In this document: in pieces, positions 48,301-58,402 of the stretch
How the letters are laid out: each line of letters begins with the position of its first letter
Position numbering within the stretch: the stretch's first letter is position 1
Assembly (NCBI RefSeq): GCF_047663525.1
Contig: NC_092591.1
Span: forward strand, 30,351,001 to 30,415,000
From: Anas platyrhynchos
Taxonomy: Eukaryota > Chordata > Aves > Anseriformes > Anatidae
Direction: 5' to 3'
Length of the DNA: 64,000 nucleotides
The notes under the pieces: generated by a model
The model's database searches: none
The model's input: only the letters and a program-made list of their open reading frames with translations
What the model was told of the DNA's origin: nothing
Position numbers and translations under genes: made by a program

Positions 48301-51300
48301 TCCAGGGCCCCTTTTTAGTCCTCCAGGGCCCCTTTTTAGTCCTCCAGGGCCCCTTTTTAGTCCTCCAGGGCCCCTTTTTAGTCCTCCAGGGCCCCTTTTT
48401 AGTCCTCCAGGGCCCCTTTTTAGTCCTCCAGGGCCCCTTTTTAGTCCTCCAGGGCCCCTTTTTAGTCCTCCAGGGCCCCTTTTTAGTCCTCCAGGGCCCC
48501 TTTTTAGTCCTCCAGGGCCCCTTTTTAGTCCTCCAGGGCCCCTTTTTAGTCCTCCAGGGCCCCTTTTTAGTCCTCCAGGGCCCCTTTTTAGTCCTCCAGG
48601 GCCCCTTTTTAGTCCTCCAGGGCCCCTTTTTAGTCCTCCAGGGCCCCTTTTTAGTCCTCCAGGGCCCCTTTTTAGTCCTCCAGGGCCCCTTTTTAGTCCT
48701 CCAGGGCCCCTTTTTAGTCCTCCAGGGCCCCTTTTTAGTCCTCCAGGGCCCCTTTTTAGTCCTCCAGGGCCCCTTTTTAGTCCTCCAGGGCCCCTTTTTA
48801 GTCCTCCAGGGCCCCTTTTTAGTCCTCCAGGGCCCCTTTTTAGTCCTCCAGGGCCCCTTTTTAGTCCTCCAGGGCCCCTTTTTAGTCCTCCAGGGCCCCT
48901 TTTTAGTCCTCCAGGGCCCCTTTTTAGTCCTCCAGGGCCCCTTTTTAGTCCTCCAGGGCCCCTTTTTAGTCCTCCAGGGCCCCTTTTTAGTCCTCCAGGG
49001 CCCCTTTTTAGTCCTCCAGGGCCCCTTTTTAGTCCTCCAGGGCCCCTTTTTAGTCCTCCAGGGCCCCTTTTTAGTCCTCCAGGGCCCCTTTTTAGTCCTC
49101 CAGGGCCCCTTTTTAGTCCTCCAGGGCCCCTTTTTAGTCCTCCAGGGCCCCTTTTTAGTCCTCCAGGGCCCCTTTTTAGTCCTCCAGGGCCCCTTTTTAG
49201 TCCTCCAGGGCCCCTTTTTAGTCCTCCAGGGCCCCTTTTTAGTCCTCCAGGGCCCCTTTTTAGTCCTCCAGGGCCCCTTTTTAGTCCTCCAGGGCCCCTT
49301 TTTAGTCCTCCAGGGCCCCTTTTTAGTCCTCCAGGGCCCCTTTTTAGTCCTCCAGGGCCCCTTTTTAGTCCTCCAGGGCCCCTTTTTAGTCCTCCAGGGC
49401 CCCTTTTTAGTCCTCCAGGGCCCCTTTTTAGTCCTCCAGGGCCCCTTTTTAGTCCTCCAGGGCCCCTTTTTAGTCCTCCAGGGCCCCTTTTTAGTCCTCC
49501 AGGGCCCCTTTTTAGTCCTCCAGGGCCCCTTTTTAGTCCTCCAGGGCCCCTTTTTAGTCCTCCAGGGCCCCTTTTTAGTCCTCCAGGGCCCCTTTTTAGT
49601 CCTCCAGGGCCCCTTTTTAGTCCTCCAGGGCCCCTTTTTAGTCCTCCAGGGCCCCTTTTTAGTCCTCCAGGGCCCCTTTTTAGTCCTCCAGGGCCCCTTT
49701 TTAGTCCTCCAGGGCCCCTTTTTAGTCCTCCAGGGCCCCTTTTTAGTCCTCCAGGGCCCCTTTTTAGTCCTCCAGGGCCCCTTTTTAGTCCTCCAGGGCC
49801 CCTTTTTAGTCCTCCAGGGCCCCTTTTTAGTCCTCCAGGGCCCCTTTTTAGTCCTCCAGGGCCCCTTTTTAGTCCTCCAGGGCCCCTTTTTAGTCCTCCA
49901 GGGCCCCTTTTTAGTCCTCCAGGGCCCCTTTTTAGTCCTCCAGGGCCCCTTTTTAGTCCTCCAGGGCCCCTTTTTAGTCCTCCAGGGCCCCTTTTTAGTC
50001 CTCCAGGGCCCCTTTTTAGTCCTCCAGGGCCCCTTTTTAGTCCTCCAGGGCCCCTTTTTAGTCCTCCAGGGCCCCTTTTTAGTCCTCCAGGGCCCCTTTT
50101 TAGTCCTCCAGGGCCCCTTTTTAGTCCTCCAGGGCCCCTTTTTAGTCCTCCAGGGCCCCTTTTTAGTCCTCCAGGGCCCCTTTTTAGTCCTCCAGGGCCC
50201 CTTTTTAGTCCTCCAGGGCCCCTTTTTAGTCCTCCAGGGCCCCTTTTTAGTCCTCCAGGGCCCCTTTTTAGTCCTCCAGGGCCCCTTTTTAGTCCTCCAG
50301 GGCCCCTTTTTAGTCCTCCAGGGCCCCTTTTTAGTCCTCCAGGGCCCCTTTTTAGTCCTCCAGGGCCCCTTTTTAGTCCTCCAGGGCCCCTTTTTAGTCC
50401 TCCAGGGCCCCTTTTTAGTCCTCCAGGGCCCCTTTTTAGTCCTCCAGGGCCCCTTTTTAGTCCTCCAGGGCCCCTTTTTAGTCCTCCAGGGCCCCTTTTT
50501 AGTCCTCCAGGGCCCCTTTTTAGTCCTCCAGGGCCCCTTTTTAGTCCTCCAGGGCCCCTTTTTAGTCCTCCAGGGCCCCTTTTTAGTCCTCCAGGGCCCC
50601 TTTTTAGTCCTCCAGGGCCCCTTTTTAGTCCTCCAGGGCCCCTTTTTAGTCCTCCAGGGCCCCTTTTTAGTCCTCCAGGGCCCCTTTTTAGTCCTCCAGG
50701 GCCCCTTTTTAGTCCTCCAGGGCCCCTTTTTAGTCCTCCAGGGCCCCTTTTTAGTCCTCCAGGGCCCCTTTTTAGTCCTCCAGGGCCCCTTTTTAGTCCT
50801 CCAGGGCCCCTTTTTAGTCCTCCAGGGCCCCTTTTTAGTCCTCCAGGGCCCCTTTTTAGTCCTCCAGGGCCCCTTTTTAGTCCTCCAGGGCCCCTTTTTA
50901 GTCCTCCAGGGCCCCTTTTTAGTCCTCCAGGGCCCCTTTTTAGTCCTCCAGGGCCCCTTTTTAGTCCTCCAGGGCCCCTTTTTAGTCCTCCAGGGCCCCT
51001 TTTTAGTCCTCCAGGGCCCCTTTTTAGTCCTCCAGGGCCCCTTTTTAGTCCTCCAGGGCCCCTTTTTAGTCCTCCAGGGCCCCTTTTTAGTCCTCCAGGG
51101 CCCCTTTTTAGTCCTCCAGGGCCCCTTTTTAGTCCTCCAGGGCCCCTTTTTAGTCCTCCAGGGCCCCTTTTTAGTCCTCCAGGGCCCCTTTTTAGTCCTC
51201 CAGGGCCCCTTTTTAGTCCTCCAGGGCCCCTTTTTAGTCCTCCAGGGCCCCTTTTTAGTCCTCCAGGGCCCCTTTTTAGTCCTCCAGGGCCCCTTTTTAG

Positions 51301-54300
51301 TCCTCCAGGGCCCCTTTTTAGTCCTCCAGGGCCCCTTTTTAGTCCTCCAGGGCCCCTTTTTAGTCCTCCAGGGCCCCTTTTTAGTCCTCCAGGGCCCCTT
51401 TTTAGTCCTCCAGGGCCCCTTTTTAGTCCTCCAGGGCCCCTTTTTAGTCCTCCAGGGCCCCTTTTTAGTCCTCCAGGGCCCCTTTTTAGTCCTCCAGGGC
51501 CCCTTTTTAGTCCTCCAGGGCCCCTTTTTAGTCCTCCAGGGCCCCTTTTTAGTCCTCCAGGGCCCCTTTTTAGTCCTCCAGGGCCCCTTTTTAGTCCTCC
51601 AGGGCCCCTTTTTAGTCCTCCAGGGCCCCTTTTTAGTCCTCCAGGGCCCCTTTTTAGTCCTCCAGGGCCCCTTTTTAGTCCTCCAGGGCCCCTTTTTAGT
51701 CCTCCAGGGCCCCTTTTTAGTCCTCCAGGGCCCCTTTTTAGTCCTCCAGGGCCCCTTTTTAGTCCTCCAGGGCCCCTTTTTAGTCCTCCAGGGCCCCTTT
51801 TTAGTCCTCCAGGGCCCCTTTTTAGTCCTCCAGGGCCCCTTTTTAGTCCTCCAGGGCCCCTTTTTAGTCCTCCAGGGCCCCTTTTTAGTCCTCCAGGGCC
51901 CCTTTTTAGTCCTCCAGGGCCCCTTTTTAGTCCTCCAGGGCCCCTTTTTAGTCCTCCAGGGCCCCTTTTTAGTCCTCCAGGGCCCCTTTTTAGTCCTCCA
52001 GGGCCCCTTTTTAGTCCTCCAGGGCCCCTTTTTAGTCCTCCAGGGCCCCTTTTTAGTCCTCCAGGGCCCCTTTTTAGTCCTCCAGGGCCCCTTTTTAGTC
52101 CTCCAGGGCCCCTTTTTAGTCCTCCAGGGCCCCTTTTTAGTCCTCCAGGGCCCCTTTTTAGTCCTCCAGGGCCCCTTTTTAGTCCTCCAGGGCCCCTTTT
52201 TAGTCCTCCAGGGCCCCTTTTTAGTCCTCCAGGGCCCCTTTTTAGTCCTCCAGGGCCCCTTTTTAGTCCTCCAGGGCCCCTTTTTAGTCCTCCAGGGCCC
52301 CTTTTTAGTCCTCCAGGGCCCCTTTTTAGTCCTCCAGGGCCCCTTTTTAGTCCTCCAGGGCCCCTTTTTAGTCCTCCAGGGCCCCTTTTTAGTCCTCCAG
52401 GGCCCCTTTTTAGTCCTCCAGGGCCCCTTTTTAGTCCTCCAGGGCCCCTTTTTAGTCCTCCAGGGCCCCTTTTTAGTCCTCCAGGGCCCCTTTTTAGTCC
52501 TCCAGGGCCCCTTTTTAGTCCTCCAGGGCCCCTTTTTAGTCCTCCAGGGCCCCTTTTTAGTCCTCCAGGGCCCCTTTTTAGTCCTCCAGGGCCCCTTTTT
52601 AGTCCTCCAGGGCCCCTTTTTAGTCCTCCAGGGCCCCTTTTTAGTCCTCCAGGGCCCCTTTTTAGTCCTCCAGGGCCCCTTTTTAGTCCTCCAGGGCCCC
52701 TTTTTAGTCCTCCAGGGCCCCTTTTTAGTCCTCCAGGGCCCCTTTTTAGTCCTCCAGGGCCCCTTTTTAGTCCTCCAGGGCCCCTTTTTAGTCCTCCAGG
52801 GCCCCTTTTTAGTCCTCCAGGGCCCCTTTTTAGTCCTCCAGGGCCCCTTTTTAGTCCTCCAGGGCCCCTTTTTAGTCCTCCAGGGCCCCTTTTTAGTCCT
52901 CCAGGGCCCCTTTTTAGTCCTCCAGGGCCCCTTTTTAGTCCTCCAGGGCCCCTTTTTAGTCCTCCAGGGCCCCTTTTTAGTCCTCCAGGGCCCCTTTTTA
53001 GTCCTCCAGGGCCCCTTTTTAGTCCTCCAGGGCCCCTTTTTAGTCCTCCAGGGCCCCTTTTTAGTCCTCCAGGGCCCCTTTTTAGTCCTCCAGGGCCCCT
53101 TTTTAGTCCTCCAGGGCCCCTTTTTAGTCCTCCAGGGCCCCTTTTTAGTCCTCCAGGGCCCCTTTTTAGTCCTCCAGGGCCCCTTTTTAGTCCTCCAGGG
53201 CCCCTTTTTAGTCCTCCAGGGCCCCTTTTTAGTCCTCCAGGGCCCCTTTTTAGTCCTCCAGGGCCCCTTTTTAGTCCTCCAGGGCCCCTTTTTAGTCCTC
53301 CAGGGCCCCTTTTTAGTCCTCCAGGGCCCCTTTTTAGTCCTCCAGGGCCCCTTTTTAGTCCTCCAGGGCCCCTTTTTAGTCCTCCAGGGCCCCTTTTTAG
53401 TCCTCCAGGGCCCCTTTTTAGTCCTCCAGGGCCCCTTTTTAGTCCTCCAGGGCCCCTTTTTAGTCCTCCAGGGCCCCTTTTTAGTCCTCCAGGGCCCCTT
53501 TTTAGTCCTCCAGGGCCCCTTTTTAGTCCTCCAGGGCCCCTTTTTAGTCCTCCAGGGCCCCTTTTTAGTCCTCCAGGGCCCCTTTTTAGTCCTCCAGGGC
53601 CCCTTTTTAGTCCTCCAGGGCCCCTTTTTAGTCCTCCAGGGCCCCTTTTTAGTCCTCCAGGGCCCCTTTTTAGTCCTCCAGGGCCCCTTTTTAGTCCTCC
53701 AGGGCCCCTTTTTAGTCCTCCAGGGCCCCTTTTTAGTCCTCCAGGGCCCCTTTTTAGTCCTCCAGGGCCCCTTTTTAGTCCTCCAGGGCCCCTTTTTAGT
53801 CCTCCAGGGCCCCTTTTTAGTCCTCCAGGGCCCCTTTTTAGTCCTCCAGGGCCCCTTTTTAGTCCTCCAGGGCCCCTTTTTAGTCCTCCAGGGCCCCTTT
53901 TTAGTCCTCCAGGGCCCCTTTTTAGTCCTCCAGGGCCCCTTTTTAGTCCTCCAGGGCCCCTTTTTAGTCCTCCAGGGCCCCTTTTTAGTCCTCCAGGGCC
54001 CCTTTTTAGTCCTCCAGGGCCCCTTTTTAGTCCTCCAGGGCCCCTTTTTAGTCCTCCAGGGCCCCTTTTTAGTCCTCCAGGGCCCCTTTTTAGTCCTCCA
54101 GGGCCCCTTTTTAGTCCTCCAGGGCCCCTTTTTAGTCCTCCAGGGCCCCTTTTTAGTCCTCCAGGGCCCCTTTTTAGTCCTCCAGGGCCCCTTTTTAGTC
54201 CTCCAGGGCCCCTTTTTAGTCCTCCAGGGCCCCTTTTTAGTCCTCCAGGGCCCCTTTTTAGTCCTCCAGGGCCCCTTTTTAGTCCTCCAGGGCCCCTTTT

Positions 54301-56516
54301 TAGTCCTCCAGGGCCCCTTTTTAGTCCTCCAGGGCCCCTTTTTAGTCCTCCAGGGCCCCTTTTTAGTCCTCCAGGGCCCCTTTTTAGTCCTCCAGGGCCC
54401 CTTTTTAGTCCTCCAGGGCCCCTTTTTAGTCCTCCAGGGCCCCTTTTTAGTCCTCCAGGGCCCCTTTTTAGTCCTCCAGGGCCCCTTTTTAGTCCTCCAG
54501 GGCCCCTTTTTAGTCCTCCAGGGCCCCTTTTTAGTCCTCCAGGGCCCCTTTTTAGTCCTCCAGGGCCCCTTTTTAGTCCTCCAGGGCCCCTTTTTAGTCC
54601 TCCAGGGCCCCTTTTTAGTCCTCCAGGGCCCCTTTTTAGTCCTCCAGGGCCCCTTTTTAGTCCTCCAGGGCCCCTTTTTAGTCCTCCAGGGCCCCTTTTT
54701 AGTCCTCCAGGGCCCCTTTTTAGTCCTCCAGGGCCCCTTTTTAGTCCTCCAGGGCCCCTTTTTAGTCCTCCAGGGCCCCTTTTTAGTCCTCCAGGGCCCC
54801 TTTTTAGTCCTCCAGGGCCCCTTTTTAGTCCTCCAGGGCCCCTTTTTAGTCCTCCAGGGCCCCTTTTTAGTCCTCCAGGGCCCCTTTTTAGTCCTCCAGG
54901 GCCCCTTTTTAGTCCTCCAGGGCCCCTTTTTAGTCCTCCAGGGCCCCTTTTTAGTCCTCCAGGGCCCCTTTTTAGTCCTCCAGGGCCCCTTTTTAGTCCT
55001 CCAGGGCCCCTTTTTAGTCCTCCAGGGCCCCTTTTTAGTCCTCCAGGGCCCCTTTTTAGTCCTCCAGGGCCCCTTTTTAGTCCTCCAGGGCCCCTTTTTA
55101 GTCCTCCAGGGCCCCTTTTTAGTCCTCCAGGGCCCCTTTTTAGTCCTCCAGGGCCCCTTTTTAGTCCTCCAGGGCCCCTTTTTAGTCCTCCAGGGCCCCT
55201 TTTTAGTCCTCCAGGGCCCCTTTTTAGTCCTCCAGGGCCCCTTTTTAGTCCTCCAGGGCCCCTTTTTAGTCCTCCAGGGCCCCTTTTTAGTCCTCCAGGG
55301 CCCCTTTTTAGTCCTCCAGGGCCCCTTTTTAGTCCTCCAGGGCCCCTTTTTAGTCCTCCAGGGCCCCTTTTTAGTCCTCCAGGGCCCCTTTTTAGTCCTC
55401 CAGGGCCCCTTTTTAGTCCTCCAGGGCCCCTTTTTAGTCCTCCAGGGCCCCTTTTTAGTCCTCCAGGGCCCCTTTTTAGTCCTCCAGGGCCCCTTTTTAG
55501 TCCTCCAGGGCCCCTTTTTAGTCCTCCAGGGCCCCTTTTTAGTCCTCCAGGGCCCCTTTTTAGTCCTCCAGGGCCCCTTTTTAGTCCTCCAGGGCCCCTT
55601 TTTAGTCCTCCAGGGCCCCTTTTTAGTCCTCCAGGGCCCCTTTTTAGTCCTCCAGGGCCCCTTTTTAGTCCTCCAGGGCCCCTTTTTAGTCCTCCAGGGC
55701 CCCTTTTTAGTCCTCCAGGGCCCCTTTTTAGTCCTCCAGGGCCCCTTTTTAGTCCTCCAGGGCCCCTTTTTAGTCCTCCAGGGCCCCTTTTTAGTCCTCC
55801 AGGGCCCCTTTTTAGTCCTCCAGGGCCCCTTTTTAGTCCTCCAGGGCCCCTTTTTAGTCCTCCAGGGCCCCTTTTTAGTCCTCCAGGGCCCCTTTTTAGT
55901 CCTCCAGGGCCCCTTTTTAGTCCTCCAGGGCCCCTTTTTAGTCCTCCAGGGCCCCTTTTTAGTCCTCCAGGGCCCCTTTTTAGTCCTCCAGGGCCCCTTT
56001 TTAGTCCTCCAGGGCCCCTTTTTAGTCCTCCAGGGCCCCTTTTTAGTCCTCCAGGGCCCCTTTTTAGTCCTCCAGGGCCCCTTTTTAGTCCTCCAGGGCC
56101 CCTTTTTAGTCCTCCAGGGCCCCTTTTTAGTCCTCCAGGGCCCCTTTTTAGTCCTCCAGGGCCCCTTTTTAGTCCTCCAGGGCCCCTTTTTAGTCCTCCA
56201 GGGCCCCTTTTTAGTCCTCCAGGGCCCCTTTTTAGTCCTCCAGGGCCCCTTTTTAGTCCTCCAGGGCCCCTTTTTAGTCCTCCAGGGCCCCTTTTTAGTC
56301 CTCCAGGGCCCCTTTTTAGTCCTCCAGGGCCCCTTTTTAGTCCTCCAGGGCCCCTTTTTAGTCCTCCAGGGCCCCTTTTTAGTCCTCCAGGGCCCCTTTT
56401 TAGTCCTCCAGGGCCCCTTTTTAGTCCTCCAGGGCCCCTTTTTAGTCCTCCAGGGCCCCTTTTTAGTCCTCCAGGGCCCCTTTTTAGTCCTCCAGGGCCC
56501 CTTTTTAGTCCTCCAG
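42342..56516. repeat. Perfectly homogeneous satellite block at the right edge, 675 units
   Basis: After a 20-bp unit lacking one G (42322-42341) the array runs for exactly 675 x 21 bp without a visible change, right up to the junction with single-copy-like DNA. Arrays commonly degrade toward their edges, where homogenising exchange is weaker. A pristine edge is therefore unusual and suggests youth, or an edge made by the assembly. Confidence 0.93.
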
Positions 56517-57060
56517 ACTGACCTGCAGTTTCCCCGATCCATCAGAAAGTTTTCCTCAACTCATTGTAGGAACCGTTTGGACTGCTCGTGCTTGTTCGAA
56601 TTGCTTACCCAGCAGATGTCTGGGTCATTGAAGTTCCCCATGTGGACCAGTGCTCGTGATTGTGAGGCTACTAGCAGCTGCTCGTAGAAGGCGTCCTTGA
56701 CTTCCTCCTCCTGATCTGGAGAGCTTTAGTAGACCCCCACCACCATGTCTCCCATACCAGCCCACCCCTTAATTCTTACCCACAAGCTCTCCACCTGTCC
56801 ATCACCCTCCCCCAGCTGGAGCTGGCTACACTCTAATTGCTCCCTCACATAAGGGCTACCCCACCCCCTTGCTTTCCCAGCCTGTCTCTCCTAAAGAGGA
56901 CGTAGCCCTCCATGATTGTGCTCCAGTCATGCGAGCTGTCCCACCACGTCTCAGTGATTGCAACGAGATCGTGGCCCCGCATCCGAACACAGACCTTGAG
57001 CTCATCCTGTTTATTTCCCACGCTCTGTGCACTGGTGCACAAGCACTATGGGGAAGCAGC
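56517..57060 (-). mobile_element. Decayed CR1-type LINE fragment, ORF2 endonuclease domain
   Basis: Read on the minus strand, three stretches carry the sequence signature of the CR1 ORF2 apurinic endonuclease domain. They include GNKQDEL and ITETWWDSSHDW near the start, LFRRDR followed by GGGVAL, then ESLWVRIKG, PDQEEEV, and finally HMGNFNDPDICW. This domain nicks target DNA for target-primed reverse transcription. The copy is dead. A one-base deletion near 56849-56851, just after GGGVAL, shifts the frame. A TAA stop lies at 56726-56728 where CR1 has a tyrosine (VYY), and a TGA stop at 56561-56563. The reverse transcriptase part should lie at lower coordinates but is replaced by the satellite; only about 30 bp (56517-56547) separate the last recognisable CR1 sequence from the first unit. 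The 5' limit near 57060 is approximate. Assignment rests on family knowledge of bird and reptile CR1 elements. Confidence 0.85.
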
Positions 57061-57425
57061 AGGTATAGGTACCCCGGGAGGATGCAAGAAGAAGATACTG
57101 GACGGGGGATTGGGAACGCTACCTTCTCTGAGGAGCCCTCAGACAATCCTATGGGAGAGCTCAGAAGTTTTTCCCTGTCTTCAACAGTGACAGTGGTGTG
57201 AAATGTGTTCATCTGATCCGTGGCAGTATGGAACAATGCTAGGGCTGCACGGTATGATGAATGTGACCTTCTGTCCTACAGACCCTTCTATAAGCACAAG
57301 TCTAAGAAAAACAGAGCGGTTAAGAGTGGTTAATGTACATGTATGTAGTTCTTGTACCTTGCAAAGGAATATTTTAGCAATTCGTGTCAATAGAGAGCTT
57401 GAAGGGAAATGTATTTGTAGGCTTT
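57061..57425. other. Unassigned flank, no gene recognised
   Basis: Short open frames exist on both strands but none shows a known domain. Those at 57061-57200 overlap in several frames and look like chance openings. The part nearest 57060 may still be CR1 upstream sequence, but I cannot match it with confidence. Confidence 0.5.
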
Positions 57426-57970
57426 TACTTGAAGTCTCTGATATCTGGGGGGGTTCAGAATAGCTGCTAACTATTATGACTATTGCATGGGACACTATGC
57501 AAGTCTCTGGTATCCAGCCAGGAGATTAAGGAGACGGGGAAAGCTGAAGAACAACTAAAAGACAAAGCTTGCAGGGGATGCTGCACAAGTCTCTGACATA
57601 CAGCCAAGCTGGACAAAGGAGAAGGATCAGAGGGAGGAAGACTATGAGCCTTCTGCATGAGAGACCCCCAGAGGGACCACCGTTGACTGTTACGCATGCT
57701 CCAGTAGGAGGGTTTGGATTCGGGAAACTAATTATAATAACCCTGTTTTTTTGTTTTGTTGTTTTTGTTTTTTTTTTTTTTTTAGAAGCAGTAATGAATA
57801 TGTGTTAGCCTAGGAGCATAAAAATCCGCTGCTTGATGTAACTGGTGTGCGTCTTGGTGGAGCAGAGATTCCCGGCACACCCAGCGCTGTTTGCTTACCT
57901 CTATTCCTTTAATAAATTGTAAACTTTGATTATAGTCCTATTTTGAAGACTGAGCCATTTATAGGAGTAG
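57426..57970 (+). mobile_element. Possible LTR-like segment with TATA box and poly(A) signal
   Basis: A TATA-like CATAAAAAT lies at 57817-57825 and an AATAAA at 57911-57916, about 90 bp apart on the same strand. GTGGAGCAGAGATTCCC and CACCCAGCGC lie between them. That order and spacing resemble the U3-R-U5 layout of an avian retroviral-type LTR. I could not find convincing TG/CA ends or a target duplication, so the limits are guesses. Inside are three related stretches beginning AAGTCTCTG at 57432, 57501 and 57587. An ordinary 3' exon end or chance are alternatives. Confidence 0.35.
57744..57783. repeat. T-rich simple repeat
   Basis: A run of T interrupted by single G ends in an unbroken T stretch just before AGAAGCAG. 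It could be a decayed poly(A) tail read from the other strand, but no element body is recognisable next to it. Confidence 0.8.
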
Positions 57971-58182
57971 TGAGGACTTCGCCCAGCCCTTCTCTGTCAC
58001 CTTTAGCTCCCCTCCCTTCCCCCATCAAACCTAGTTTAAAGCCCTGGTAATCAGCCCAGAGAGCTTGCTCCCCAGCACACTTGTGCCCCGCTTGCCCAGT
58101 CCTGGTCCCCAGGACTTTTTCTTCAAAGCTACAGAAAGGCTTGAAGGCTCTGTGGAATCATGTTCCTGGCGCAAAAATCTAG

Positions 58183-58276
58183 GGGGGACACCCAGAGCAG
58201 GTTGCCCAGGATCGTTTCCTGGTGTTTTCTGGAGGCTCCGAGGAGGAGCCTGCACAACCTCTCTGGACAACAGATT
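58183..58276 (-). mobile_element. CR1 LINE 3'-end fragment
   Basis: The + strand shows ACCCAGAGCAGGTTGCCCAG followed shortly by GATCGTTTCCTGG and then TGCACAACCTCTCTGG. This is the antisense of the region near the end of CR1 ORF2, which is very common in bird genomes. The element therefore lies on the minus strand. It is truncated on both sides and diverged, and I see no intact terminal repeat. It cannot be the 3' end of the CR1 fragment at 56517-57060, because on the minus strand it lies upstream of that fragment. It is a separate insertion. Confidence 0.7.
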
Positions 58277-58402
58277 CCTTGCAAATATTCAAAGCCAAAT
58301 CTGGCATTCTCAAGTATAAGGCAGGGAAACAGAAAGTCTTGACATCAAGTGAAGTTATGGAGTCCTCTATCACAAAACCAGTAGATCAATATTGTGCCAG
58401 AG

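Larger units (their letters stand above)
1..56516. repeat. 21-bp tandem satellite array, about 2,690 units, left end outside the window
   Basis: The sequence is a head-to-tail array of one 21-bp unit: GGCCCC, then T5, then AGTCCTCCAG. All units share one orientation. The window opens inside the array, and the last full unit ends at 56516, where non-repetitive sequence begins. Base content per unit is 8 C, 7 T, 4 G and 2 A, so the + strand is pyrimidine-rich. No unit or unit junction contains CG. Each junction forms the palindrome GGGCCC. Variants are very rare and are mostly one-base length changes in the G, C or T runs. I see no inserted transposon, spacer or gene in the array. I do not recognise it as a named satellite. 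Chicken W-chromosome XhoI/EcoRI families also have a roughly 21-bp period with A/T clusters, but I cannot show homology. Confidence 0.99.

Noticed and set aside
1-56516. CRISPR array
   Set aside because: Units abut directly with no spacers, there are no cas genes, and the setting is a bird nuclear genome.
1-56516. Telomere or interstitial telomeric repeat
   Set aside because: The unit contains no TTAGGG or CCCTAA.
1-56516. Series of CTCF sites (CCTCCAGGG resembles part of the motif)
   Set aside because: The following bases are CCCC where the motif needs GG, so the match is weak.
1-56516. G-quadruplex array on the minus strand
   Set aside because: Each unit has only one GGGG and two GG runs, with long loops between the G4 runs, so a stable classical quadruplex is doubtful.
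41348-56542. Minus-strand open frame of about 5,064 codons made of WRTKKGP heptapeptides
   Set aside because: It is a by-product of a 21-bp satellite with no in-frame stop. The start lies in a decayed CR1 frame, codons do not vary between units, and frame changes within it come only from unit-length variants.
56856-57236. Open frames of 126 and 110 codons on both strands over the CR1 remnant
   Set aside because: They are alternative frames of the CR1 fragment and its flank, with no domain of their own.
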